DNA from: Sclerurus mexicanus
Taxonomy: Eukaryota > Chordata > Aves > Passeriformes > Furnariidae
Direction: 5' to 3'
Length of the DNA: 64,000 nucleotides
Assembly (NCBI GenBank): GCA_013396755.1
Contig: VWZF01007028.1
Coordinates: 1 to 64,000, forward strand
Position 1 is the stretch's first letter. Each line of letters begins with the position of its first letter. The translations under genes were made by a program, and so were the position numbers. The notes under the pieces are model-generated. The model ran no database searches. It was not told where the DNA came from and was given only the letters and a program-made list of their open reading frames with translations. Positions 22,082-34,286 of this stretch are shown here, one piece after another.

Positions 22082-23019
22082 GTTATTGGTTTAGACTTAA
22101 TTGTATTTGAACTGGAAAAGTAAAAAATACTCAGCAAACAGAGAAGTAATAATAAAAGCAAAGTGTCTTGAAATTACCCATAAAATGGAGCACTTTCAGT
22201 TCTGTTCTGTTTCTTTCCAGAAAAGAAAAAAAATGAAGGAAAGAACATGAATTGTTGAGAAGAAAAATCCCTCAGGACACTGTAATTTCACAAATCCTTG
22301 GTGATTTATATAGCATGGTTTCTTTTCTGGCTGGAAAATCTTCTAAAAACTGCCATTCCTCCTGACTGAACCACGCTTTAGAGACACGAAAAATTCACAA
22401 ATTTCAAAGTCTCTTGAGAATTCTGCAGTGTGGAGATAGATTGATATCCTTGAGAAAGGAATACAAAATTTATATTACCATTATTTTAACCCTATTTGAT
22501 CCAGAATAAGTCCAAGTTTTATTTAGAAAGCTAATAAAAAGAAATACAGTGGAAGAAATTATTTTAACCCAAGAGAGAAGAGTGCATAATTGAATGTGTT
22601 CATGGGACAAATCAAAATCATAATTCTTCTAGTTGTTTTTGACCACAACCATATAGTGTCGTTAAAAGCTCCCTGTACCTCTGAATGATATTCTTATATT
22701 CAGTAGGGAATACTCACTATTGTTATAAAAATTAAAAGCTTTGAGAACAGTGGCTTACCTGGACTCCCCACTCCCATCAAGTGGAAAAAGCTCTTTGTCT
22801 AAGCAATTTCAAAGAAAGCAAAGCCAAAACCTTGTGAAAAACTTGATAACTAAATTAACTTTACATTATGAGGCAGATCACAGATTAGGAACTATATCCC
22901 TTTCCTCAATTTGTACATAGAAACTGGGAAACTTGCTTCCCAAAGGCATCCACATATGTTTCCTATTTTCCTTCATATTTTTAAGAACAATGGAGTTAAA
23001 CTTTGATAGCTCAAATATA

Positions 23020-23270
23020 CATAAATATATACACAAAAGTTTATACATATATAAACCTAAGATGTATTCATGTATATCATGCATCTCATGTACATCTATA
23101 TATATTTACCCACATACATACACATAGAAATCCATCTCTGTGTATTTACGTGTATGTGAGCCATATGCTGAAATATGTGTATATATATATATGTATTAGC
23201 CTTATATATGTGTAATTATGCACACAGAGGTGTATATATATTTATTTATGAGCATGTATATGTAAAGTGG
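23020..23270. repeat. TA / ATAC-rich microsatellite zone
   Basis: Degenerate runs of ATAT, ACAT and GTAT, including about eight TA units at 23179-23192. This is cryptic simple sequence and not coding, although it gives overlapping open frames on both strands. Confidence 0.8.
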
Positions 23271-23308
23271 TGTCCCTGCCCTGATAATAACCCAAATACT
23301 CACTCTAG

Positions 23309-23331
23309 AATAACTTCTGAAAGAAGTTATT
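23309..23331. repeat. Perfect 10-bp-stem hairpin
   Basis: The arm AATAACTTCT (23309-23318) is followed by the loop GAA and the exact reverse complement AGAAGTTATT (23322-23331). It sits at the edge of the microsatellite zone. No function is evident. Confidence 0.65.
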
Positions 23332-24800
23332 GAAGTAAATATTGAAAGATATATTCCTTGACCCTTTCTTTTAAGGCTGACAGAAGTACAGTTTACAGAA
23401 TTACAGTCCAAAATAAGTTTGATTTTATCTCCATCATTTCAAACAATGGTATACTTTAACATTTATTTTTAATTCTGTCACCTCTTTGATCAAAGAAAAA
23501 TGTTCAAATGCCCTCAATTTTGCTTCTGGCAAAATATAGTTTTAATCATAAACAGCTGCAGTGAGTAGAAGGATGCAATGTCTGTACTAAGGTTTAGATC
23601 AAGGCCTACTATACAAAATGAACAGTATGAAACAAAATAAATGGCAGGATCCTGGGGGAAAATACAAGGTATAAACATCTTAAATACTCCTTGGATTATA
23701 AACTCCAAGTAGAACATTTTCTTCCCCTCATTTTCACTATAATCTCACTAAACAACATAACTCATCTTTTCTTTCTTTTCTCCTAATGGAATCAGCAGGT
23801 TTTCAATGATTTCTTCATCCAGGCTCCAAACAAAAATAGACATTTGGATGTCTTATACAATATTTTCTCTAAATATCTCTACTATTAAAAAGTAATTTTG
23901 TAGTCTTTCTATAGAATAAGAGTTTCACCTCTGAAAATTGGACACAGTTAGAAAACAGTACTACTTTTCATCTTTCCTGTGGAGAATGCATATTTTTGGT
24001 GTCTATGAATACACAAATGCTTAGCACTTACACTGAGCTTTCATCTTTGACATGCAGTGGGAACATTTACTAATTAATCTTCACAACCCCCTGAGGGGTA
24101 AGTAAGCATTATCCCTGTGATGTTTGCTGTGCACACAATAAGGAGAGAAGAATGGAAATTGCTTGTGCTCATGCTGAAAGAAAAAATACGCTGTAGAGAT
24201 GAAGAACTGAATTCTGCACTTTTCCAGTGCACAGAGTGACCTGGTTTCAAGGAATTTCTGACTTTGACTGGCCTTTCCTTTGGTTTTGGCTCATCACTGC
24301 ACTTTGTTTCAATGCACACCTTCAAAATAAGTCCTTAAATATAGACATGTGGGGCTTTTTTGACTAGATGCAGCAGGGAAGAGGAATATGCAGCAGTTCT
24401 TGGCAGTGAGCTTTAGCTGGGTACCAGATGCAAGAACTGTGAACAACTCAGATGCTGCTTTTCTTCTTTTAATATTAACGGTTATGTTCCATTAGAGAAT
24501 ATCTCCATTTGTCAGAACTTTCCTGGCGTTTAGGTTCTTTCAGTTGCCTACAGTTCTTTCCACACACTTCTTTGTTACAAACACAACCCACCCTTAGCGT
24601 CCAGGCTTGTTTACTTTGAGACTGGACAAGTGTAGCACTTTTTATTGTTATTACAGAACCTCACAAGGTTTCAGTCCTTTATCTTCAGTTAATAACAGCT
24701 CCTGCTCTTCGCATGTTTTTGGCCTGGATTCACTTGCCTAGGTTTAGAAATTTAACTGGGCTAAAGTTAAATGTTAAACTGTCTTTAATTTAGATCAAAT

Positions 24801-24830
24801 TTATTTTAATTTAATTTAATTTAAATTATT
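24801..24830. repeat. (AATTT)n run
   Basis: Tandem TTTAA/TTAAT units in AT-rich sequence. It is a simple repeat. Confidence 0.75.
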
Positions 24831-24936
24831 TACATGTCAAAATGCATGAAGTTAAACTGTCTTATCATTTGGGTATTTGGCATTGCTAACACCTTTGAAA
24901 TAAATTACCTTCTTTGGACAATCTTAGCAAGTCATG

Positions 24937-25020
24937 CAAACATAGAATCTCTCAAGGAGGAAAGGATCCACTGGAATCATTGAGTCCAACTCCCTGAAAT
25001 GCACTAGAAATGTTTTCTTT
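24937..25020 (-). mobile_element. Probable CR1 3' fragment
   Basis: 'catagaatctctcaaggagg' followed by 'aatcattgagtccaactccc' resembles the complement of a CR1 3' end (the 'gatcattgagtccaactcc' type). The match is short and fades after about 25020, so this is tentative. Confidence 0.4.
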
Positions 25021-28000
25021 TGTGAGATAGATCTGTAAACATGCTCCTTTGCCATCCTAACCACAGTGCACTTACATGCATGCACAGCTCTGCCCTTCAT
25101 TAGAAACAGGCATATAACTGATTCAGAAAAGTTTGCTTTGATCACTCCCAAGAGCTATTAGAAAATTCTTTTGGCAATAATAATTCCCATGAACTTCCAC
25201 TGAGAAATTAAAAGTTTTTTGTAGTCTATATGATTCCTGTCATGTTATAGTCATGAACCAAGTGCAGGGAAAGAAAACACAGCTGCTTACTCAATTTACT
25301 TGGAATTTAAGAGTCTTCTGGTGAGAAGATTCCCAGCCTGAGTGACACACTTTTAGCACAAAAGTAAATGGGGCTGAATCAAGGCTCTTAACTACAATTC
25401 CCAAGCTGTGTGCACCATTTGCATACATCTCAGCTTCCTGCTGAGAAGGGACTTCGTCTAAGCTGGGGTTACTAGTTGTCATAAATGTTACATAAGAACA
25501 TAAACATTACATAAAAGAAATTAAAAGTATTACATAAGAATTTTTTTTTAAAGTTTAATTATACAATTGTAACCAAAGGCTATATGCTCCACTCCTCTCA
25601 CAGAATTAGTCTGTGTTTCCTGATGGAAGTGGTTATAACAAAAAACCCTACTATATCCCACAGTGTGTGCATACCCGGAGAAGAAATCTAGCTGGTAGCA
25701 ATTTTTCACAGCCATTTCATATGTACTTGAAATTGAGATTACACAGAGTGTAAAAGGAAAATAATGCAAAGGAATTACGTTCTTTAATTTCACACAGATA
25801 ATTCTGAAAATGAGGGGGGGAAATAACTAAATTTAGATGTTGAACTCCATACCCTCTATAATCGAAAGTCTTGGCTCATGGCTTGTGTTTTCACAACAGT
25901 GAACATCATCAGCCTATCCCCTTGTATAGTAAAATTTTAGGTCTGTTGTTTGACAGCGGACAATTCTAATAATATGTGACAAGTATCAAACCCTCAGATT
26001 AAGTGCTAGAGAAACTGCTTTCTCCTGTAGTTAAGACAGCACACCCTGGCTCAAGCAAAGAAGCCCAAAGCTGTGCAAAGGTAGTATTTCAAGAGCCTTT
26101 GCTTTGCTCCCAGTCATTTTCAGGCATTTCCAATTGCCTATTTAATAAGAAGGAGACAGCAGACAGTAACTTCCCTAAATTATTCATTTCAGCCCTGCAA
26201 AGTATCTCTCAAGATTTCAGTGCTTCTGTTTTTTGGTGTTAATAATTCAGAGCTGCTGGAGAAGCAAAGCTTGCCAGTTTAGTTCTTGTTTTTTGTTTGC
26301 TTAACAATATTACACTTTTCAGTCTTGTCCTGATAGTTCACATGATCTGAACCACATCTTTCTCACATACTGACCAACAGAAGTACCGAAATATGTTGCA
26401 TTTGACAGAGAGGAATTTAAGTGTTCACTTACACCCTTTTGGATTCAGCAGCCTGAGTGTTCCACTGTTTTCAAATATCTTGGAAAATAAATAAATACTA
26501 CCCTCTGGTGTTTTCCATTTGTAAATATTGTTATGGTATCCACCCCACATTTATTTGACTTCCTTTCTAAGTGTTAAAGGATTCACTTATTGCTGAAGAT
26601 CACTGATTTTCATTCATTTTTGGAACAGTTAAAAAAGAAAGAAACATAAAAAGTAAGCATGAACAGCAGTCGTCTGAATGCACAACATCTCAAAATCACA
26701 AAAAACCCCACCCTACTAAATGCAATCACATTTCTAAAGTCTATTTTTAAATATTCTGTATAAATAATGTATCAATAATACCATATTTGATACGTACTGT
26801 GGGGCTTCCACTGGTCACATATATGGAAGAATATATTAAATGCTCCTTTTCTCTGATGTGTCATGTGCAACATATATCAGAATCTAATGCACTTTTAACA
26901 AGGGAAAAATCTCAGCTCCCTGAGCACCACCCTATATAAACATTATATGGATTACTGTAAACAGTCATTCAAAGAGTGGTTAACTAAGGGCCAGGTAATA
27001 AAACCTGTGTGTCAAACCACACCCCTATGACTGTAAACAGTAAGAGAGTTTCCAGAAGTTATAAGAAGCCTTAAGCTAAAGAATCTGAGTGGAAACATCT
27101 GTAGTCTTATGTGAACAGTTCCAGTTTATATTTTCCATCATGAAAAGGAAGACCTTTTTTTTTTTCCTTTTTAGTTGATGTGCTCTTATCCTTCCAGCTT
27201 TTGAACTTCCCCTTTGTGTGAGAATAATCATGAACAAAGACTTTGTCCTCTTGACAATCTCTTTTGTCATAGTAGATATTTAACAGAATTAACATGTGAC
27301 TTTGATTTTTGATCATCACACTGAGCTCACAGGGGGAAATGAAATGGGGAACGTAAAATAAAGCTAATTAGAGCAAAGTCTTTCTTGTTTGAGGTAGAAT
27401 TTGATCAATATGTCACAAATTTATCACATCCTTGTCCCAACAGGAAATCTGGACTTTGTATTCAAGCAATTCTTTGTCTTGTAAAATATAAAACTTGAGA
27501 TTACTTACATCATCTCCAACACTAAATATCAAAAATTCAGTCAAATTGCTTAAAGAGCCTTGAGATTAGTTTGAAAAACAAAAAAAAATTGGGGCAATAG
27601 CCTTAGTTGTATTTACTTGGCTTTGTGTCCAGATCCTTCATGTCCTTCTTGGCTTTTCTAATAGTATTGTAGTTGTATATGCCATTGAAAATAATATATG
27701 CTGAATCCTGATTTTTTTTTGACTTTTTAAAGAAAAAACACAGAATATCATAAGATGCAAGAAAGCTACAAACATAAGAGCATTTCCCAATCTTTCTTAT
27801 CAAGGCTTGTGTTGAAGGCAGCTGGATTCATAATGACATCAACTTAAAAAAAAACAAACAGAATAAAAAGGCAGGGCTTCCTTCCTCCAAATTAGATTAT
27901 TTTTCCAAACTCTAATTTAAAAATTTTACATGCTTAAAACCATATGTGATGTCAGATTAAGCACATACACAGGTATAATTTTCTCACAGAGTACTTACAA

Positions 28001-31000
28001 GCACAAAACTGTATGGTATAGTTGAAGTATGAAATCATTTGCATTACTGTCACAACCAGACATAAGCACCAAAGACAGTCATGGGGAATCATCAATTTTC
28101 TTCTCTCTTGATGTATCTTGGTGACAATTTTAGGCTGATAAATATATTTTTGGCAGATAAAATAAGATGGATGACACTCTGTGTGGGTTGCTGGAAGCAG
28201 TGGCAGAGAAGGGTCTGGTGTCCCCAGCAGTTTTCCTCTTACCTTGTCAGCTCACGTCCAAGACAGTGATGTGTTCTGTCTGGTAAACACTTCCTGTGGA
28301 GCTGGCTGCTTAGTTAGGTTTCATGTAGATTCACTTAGGGAGAATGTAAATTTTGACAAGATGAAGAAGAAAGACCTGTGGGGACCTAAAATGGGCTCCA
28401 ACCTTTCAGCTGCAATTGTTCAGTCAATCTCATTTCGGTAGTTTTTTCCCTTGGCTGTGCATCTGGTCTGATGCCTCTAATTTGTACTCCCTGTGCTGTC
28501 CTAGTGCTTCTTGAAGTCATGGAGCACATTCCCACCAAATTTCATCTCTGGGACACTGCTGATATCAAGGGGACTGTGGCACTCCTACACCTGAGGAGGG
28601 TTTTGTTTTAATATCAGAGTATACAATGTCAAACTAGCACACTGCAAGTGGCTAATTGATCTGTTGTCTTCTTTCTCCTTTTGAAATCATCAGCCATATC
28701 TGAGTATTGCATTTTGTGATGTACAAGGCTAGCTCTGTTTTGAAGGCTTCAGCAATACACATGAGAAAGGAAGCTTCTTTTCACTCTCAATTCCTCTGCT
28801 GCCTTTGTGTCTTACCTTTGTAGTGAAAATATTTGAGGCAAATTTCCAAAGAGAATACAGAAAATTACAATCTTGAAGCTGATGGGAGTTATGTGACTAA
28901 ATCCCTAGGAGCTGTGGAAGCTGCTGTCATTAATGTTTTTCTCATTCATTGAGTTATTTGAAAATAGAACTATCTCATTCTGGTTTTGCTGCAGGATTGT
29001 ACATACTTAGAAGAACAATATATTTTAATTCTATACAAAGTAGGAGGACCAAATTCTGTTTGAAGTGTCCAGAACCAAAAAACCTGGTCTACATTCACAT
29101 GAGGATTTTGGCCAGGGGAAGTCCTTAGTTATTCAGGATGCTTAGGTGATTCAGAAGCACAAGGTTTAACTTTGTCACAGTCTCAATTTCATTATTATTC
29201 ATAACATATCAGTGTCCAACATCTTTTTCACCAGCCCTTTCCATATAGACTTTACAGGTATGTCACCAACATTGTCCACCTTCTTTTGTAACCGATTTGG
29301 ATTTGTGGATAAATTAGCTAGAAAAAGCTTTGTAACTGCCAGGTTTCCAACAATTCTCCAACTAAAGCAATTCCCTTGCTTTCTGGTCCAAATGAAAGTG
29401 GCCTCAAACTGTATCTCAGACTAGGTGAACACATAACTCCATTTGCTTCCCTACACTGGGACCTAATACAAATTCCATGCAGAGAAAATTTCATTTCCAT
29501 TCTGATAACCAAAATAAATGTCATATAGGTTTTATCATACAGCACAAATCCCGCAGTAAAAAGTAAAAATAATGTAAGCTAATGATTCATTAACGTTAAT
29601 AAACAAAGGGAAGTGGCATGGTTATGAATCTGAAGGTAAAGAAAAGGGGGAAGTCTCTGTGGTTTTGGTGATGATGGGTGAGGATTCAAAAGCAGCTGAG
29701 CATGCTGGAGTTTACTGTTCAAAGCTCCCACATTCAACTATTGTGAGATCACAGACAAGAGTGAATTTTAAGCTACAGAAAAGTGGAGGTGGTGACAAGA
29801 AGGTTAGTATAGAAAGAGGGGTGATAACATAAGTTAAATTATGGTTGAAAAAAGCAGTATTTCACAAGTATTGGAGCATAATTATATCGTAGTGCAATTT
29901 ACCTGTTGAACTCACCACCAAAGAGGAGAAGTAGGCTTAATTATGTCCAGATAGTAATAGCCAGCATCATTTCACAGAAGAACAAACACATAGATTAAAA
30001 TCACAAATAAGCTGAAGCACTCACTAGGCACTAGGAGATGGGATAATGAAGGAATTTCTCTCTTGTCATGACAGAACAACTGGCTAGATGTTAATATGAG
30101 AAAGGCTGTTAAAAAGAACTTGACAAAGAAATTAATTTGACCCTCCTTACAGAAAGATAAACTACGTCTAAACAGCTTTGTGGACCACACTGAAATGGTT
30201 AGGCTTTGCTGAAAAATGGGGCAAATTGCATTTAGGAAATTTCTTTGTTGCAATCAAGCTCTACTGTGAATATGCTGAGATACAAAATTCACTGGAGTCA
30301 GGACTGTGATTGTTGAAGTTGAAAAGAAAGATGAAGTCATGACTTTTTATAAACTGTAACACTAGACTATTTGTAAGGCCTACTTTAAGTTATGAGTGAA
30401 ATTTATAATGAAGTTTCAACAATAATATAACTAAGGCTATGTAGGAATGAATGTTGAAAGAAGTGGAGAAAAAAAAAAAAGACATTTTAATCACTGAAAG
30501 TTGTATTTTAATGCATTGACCAGAGGTACTTAGAAAGTTTTTATCTAAAGCAGATTAAAGAAGACATGCATGTTTACGGGATTTTTCCTCATTTTGGATA
30601 TTGACTCATCCTGTCATTAAAATTCCATGCTAAAGTAAATATTTCAATAACCACAGCAGTACAACTTTCTCTTATTTCTCCTTAGTGAAGCCTAGGAATT
30701 TACCTTTTCAGTGTGAATGATTCTGCCAGGAAAGGTAAGAGGTGTTAATTGTGCACTATCTACTCTGCTGATATATAGTGGATTGTTTTAGAAAAATACC
30801 TGATTGCTGTTTAAGTACTCCAAACAAAGAACTTGCTGAACTGTTCATGTGAAAAAATAGGTACGAGTCTTTGCAGAAAGACATATGAAGGGCAAGGAGC
30901 AAAGTTTGTGCTCTGCAGCAAAGCCTGAAGTCCACATCATGGAAAATTAACGTTTTCATGAAATAGGTGCAATGCCGTATTTCATAATTTTGCAAACAGA

Positions 31001-32269
31001 CGTTTCTCATAGAAATGGTGTGGTAATAATAATAATTCTTTTTTTTTTGAGCCTTAGCAGAAGAAGCAGAACTTGAGGTATGATGACATATTTGCTTTTG
31101 TTTTTCATTCCAAAACTAGTGGCAGCAGATCCCAGAGCACACAGCAGTGCAGCAGTACCAGCTTGTGACTTTGGAGGGCAGCAGCATTCTAAGGACATGA
31201 TTCAACCTGAAATGCCCTGGTTTACAACCATTTCACACTGCCCATGTGCCGCTGGCCCTGTTGTTGAGCTCGAGGTTGAGAAGTGATTTAGCTGATCTTT
31301 ACTGTGATATTTGGGAGGCATGGCAGAAACGTGGGGACTCTGTTAGCTGGGACTCTGTAGGGAAAGGAACCAAGTCTTGTCCAGTTATCAATTCTATTCC
31401 CAGAGCAAGAAAACAGTTATGTAGTGATTGTCTGCGGCACCAACCTGTCAAATGCATAGGGCCAAAAAGCATTCAAAATATTCTTGCCACCTTCTGTTCT
31501 GCCTGCAGCATGAAATGAAATAAATTTAAATTATAGGGCATAAAAAAATTATTGAAATACTGCAAGATATTGTTAAAGAAACAGAAAATATCACTGAAAT
31601 GTTATCAAAAAGACATTTTGAAAAGTGAATTCTTTTTTCTTCCCTTTCTCAAAGAATTGTTTTTGTAGCTTGTCTCCTTCAGCTCAAATTATCATTTTTC
31701 CCCACTTCCACTTCACTTCTTATCTGGGGTGTTACAGTAGCAGAGGTTTAAAAGGTCTTCAGAAAATTAATTCTGACCAGAGTCTAACAGGAAAATAATG
31801 GTAAGCTTTTAACAGGTTTCAAGCAAACCTTGAAGAGATTTGTGCACTTGTATTTGAACCCCTGGGGTTTATAAGTAGCAGCAGATCTGATAGAAAGCTG
31901 ATTGTAAAATAAGCTTTAATAAAATAGGCTTATCCCAGCAGCGAGAAAATCTCAAAGTAAAAACAAAATTTGAAAGGTCTGTTTGCTTCAAATAACAAAA
32001 ATATATATATTTGTAATTTAACATTTAATTGGAACATTTATGAGCAGTACATGATAGCAAGTGTTAAAGTCTACATTTTTCAGAAGCTATTTTCTGAAGA
32101 AAGCATTTCAATGTATCATTTTTATATAGCCAGAGTGTGTTGTGTCTCGCTATGGCAGAATGGAACTCTGCTTTCATGCATTTTTAAAAGAGCTTATAGT
32201 AAGCATAAAGGAGTTAAAATAATATTTGTATTGGCTCTATAAATCAAAAACAAGGTCCATAAAATCCAC
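25021..32269. other. Unique non-coding DNA
   Basis: No gene or mobile element can be supported in about 7 kb. The many open frames are short and mutually contradictory on opposite strands. Regions at about 28.1-28.8 kb and 31.1-31.5 kb are less AT-rich than the rest but encode nothing I recognise. A 10-base palindrome, TTAACGTTAA, is at 29590-29599. Confidence 0.45.
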
Positions 32270-32700
32270 TCAATTCTCTGCAGCCTTTGAAGCTTCTCCA
32301 GTCTCTGAGCATCATGACAAATAAAGATCGGTGTCAAGCCACTTGAGCAATTTCAAGAGAGCAGTTTATTTCATTTTGCTTGGTTCTTCCTAACCAAGCA
32401 ACTGCAAACACTTACTGTGTCCCACCATGGGCTAACCTGGCCAAGGAAACATAGATGCTGTAATCTCTGAGAGGGCTTGCCTTATTGCTTGTAGAAACAA
32501 AGTCACAGGCCCTGTGACCAGAATCCCATCCACTATGTTAATACAGATCAAAACCAAGTAGATCAAGATTTGAGGCTTTTGATCTCCTGGCAAAGATGGC
32601 TAATATCTCAAGGAAAACTCTCAAAAGCTCTCCCTCTGGCTCAGCTTAATGTCTTTTAGAAAATATGAAACTAGCAACAAGAGGGAGGCAATGAGGAAAC
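32270..32700 (-). mobile_element. Probable solo LTR remnant
   Basis: On the minus strand, 'gcaaaatgaaataaactgct' carries AATAAA (complement of 32365-32370), followed by a U5-like 'caagtggcttgacaccgatc'. Immediately 5' of the AATAAA is a perfect 10-bp-stem hairpin (32376-32401). A hairpin beside the polyA signal is known from several retroviral R regions. There is no clear TATA box and no flanking retroviral gene. The limits are guesses; 32700 is where the LTR-like texture is lost. Confidence 0.4.
32376..32401. repeat. Perfect 10-bp-stem hairpin next to an AATAAA
   Basis: TTGCTTGGTT (32376-32385), loop CTTCCT, then the exact reverse complement AACCAAGCAA (32392-32401). On the minus strand it sits just before the AATAAA of the probable LTR. 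Confidence 0.7.
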
Positions 32701-33244
32701 AAGACAATATTTTGAACAGTGATGAACTATGATTGAGACACTTCTACTCAAACAGAAATAAAGTTGGCTATAGACCTTGCTGTTTTCATGTTGCAAGACA
32801 ACCCTCATTTCCTCACTCTAGAGACTACAGCAAGGACAATAAATAAATTTATACTTCAGATCACCAGTGTACAATAATTTCCAAGTTGCCATGGTGAGAA
32901 ACAGATGACCTAAGTGATGAACAAACAGTGTCAGGCAACAACTCTCAAGTGAAAAATTTGAAAATTGCTAAAAGGATGCTAAAGGCATTATCAGGAATAT
33001 TTGTGTTCCAGTGTAGATCCCCAAATCTTGAATGATTTAATGTGAAATACTGACTTCTTTAAAGAATTTTTCAAAATCTGATTTTGCAGAGAATACTTGT
33101 TTGCCCTTTGAGCTTTCTTTTCAAATGAATTGGCACCCTGCTCTTTTTAAAACTGCTTGAATGCAATGCATGTCCGTTGCTATTACAAACTTAAGCTGAC
33201 CATTAAGCTGACATGTTCAAGGTATAGTAGGGTAGGATTCAGAG

Positions 33245-33706
33245 CTAGATTATTAGGTAAAGATAATAATCTTGAGAGACAGTCTTAACTTCCAATGAGT
33301 TAGTGGAGATACTGTTAACGCACACATAAATGTGTTGTAATTCCAAGGTTAAGCTCATCCACCAGAGCTTTATTGAGCAGTCTCTGGACTCTGACTGTGC
33401 TTTGAGAATAACATCATCAAACCTCTGCATCAAAACTTCTAAAGCATCAAACTTCTGCAATTCCTCTAGAAGGAGATAGGTAGGTTCTGTGTTAGACAAC
33501 TCACTTCTATATGAATGTCTTCGACACACTGGACAATTTAAAATGCCTTTAGAAATCTCTTCCTGTTCTGGTAGATGCAAATGCCACTGTCTGTAGGATA
33601 TGATGCATGAGAAAGAGATGTAGAGTTCATTGTTACAGGCTATGTTTGGCTCCCAGTGTGCTGACTGGTGACTACTCACCTTGAAACAACTAGAACCTAC
33701 TATCAG
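33245..33706 (-). pseudogene. Degenerate RING-finger pseudogene
   Basis: The minus-strand frame encodes the second half of a RING finger: LNCPVCRR followed by a polar, leucine-rich stretch (LLLEELQKFDALEVLMQRF). The first half is recognisable but broken. ACNNELYIS stands where a C-x2-C-x-ELY type start is expected, and CIISYRQWHL stands where C-x-H-x2-C-x2-C should be, so several zinc ligands are lost or deleted. There is no ATG in the frame, and a stop lies at 33707-33709. An AATAAA (complement of 33369-33374) follows the RING segment, which fits a decayed retrocopy, though I see no poly-A tail. An intact RING protein is an E3 ubiquitin ligase; this one cannot bind zinc normally. I cannot name the parent gene. 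Confidence 0.5.
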
Positions 33707-33776
33707 TCACAAGTCCAGAAAGAAGATCCAGTCCAAGGTATCATAACCTTGACTGCTTTGCCACCACTTCTCTCTA

Positions 33777-34055
33777 TATCATAGATTCTTACAATCATTT
33801 ATGTTGGAAAAGACCTCTAAGCCTGAGTCAAACCATTAACAGAGCTCTGCCAAGCCCACTACTAAACCATGTCTTCAAATGCCACATCCACATGTCTTTT
33901 AAATCCCTCCAGGGATGGTGCCTCCACCACTGCCCTGAGCAGTCTGTGTCAGAGTCGGACAACCATTTGGGTGAAGAAATTTCCCTAATATCCAATTGAA
34001 ACATCCTCTGGCACAACTTGAGGATATTTCCTCTTGTCTTATCCCTCTAAACAAG
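33777..34055 (-). mobile_element. CR1 LINE 3' fragment
   Basis: The complement of CR1 is clear on the plus strand: 'actaaaccatgtcttcaaat', 'ctccagggatggtgcctcca', 'gtgaagaaatttccctaata', 'cctcttgtcttatccctcta'. It is about 280 bases, 5'-truncated and moderately diverged. Confidence 0.85.
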
Positions 34056-34261
34056 TGACAGCCTGCACATAGAGGAAAGAAAAATTATTGATGTACAACT
34101 GTCTCTTTTCACACAGGTACATGCAGCACTCTCTGAAAAGCTCACCTTATATATAATTTTAGTCAGAATTCCCTTCTGGCTCAGTTTCATGATCATACTT
34201 ACAAATTTTGGGCTTGGAAGTTTGTTTTGGTTCATTGTATTTCATAGGTGTTTTTATCACG

Positions 34262-34286
34262 CCCCCCCCCTTTTTTTTTTTTCCCC
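34262..34286. repeat. C9-T12-C4 homopolymer block
   Basis: Nine C, then twelve T, then CCCC. It is a polypyrimidine run and a likely site of sequencing error or length variation. Confidence 0.85.

Larger units (their letters stand above)
21749..24936. other. AT-rich unique DNA with microsatellites
   Basis: I see no gene. The stretch holds an (AAAC)n repeat at 22035-22081, a long TA/ATAC-rich microsatellite zone at about 23020-23270, a perfect hairpin at 23309-23331 and an (AATTT)n run at 24801-24830. Peptides predicted from 22.9-23.4 kb are strings of I, Y, H and T caused by the ATAC repeats. Confidence 0.5.

Noticed and set aside
22878..23411. Several short frames on both strands giving I/Y/H/T-rich peptides
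   Set aside because: They are translation products of ATAC and TA microsatellites.
26974..26991. 16 bases (ggttaactaagggcca) identical to part of the 8.3 kb LTR
   Set aside because: Flanking sequence does not match the LTR and no LTR signals surround it, so I treat it as coincidence.
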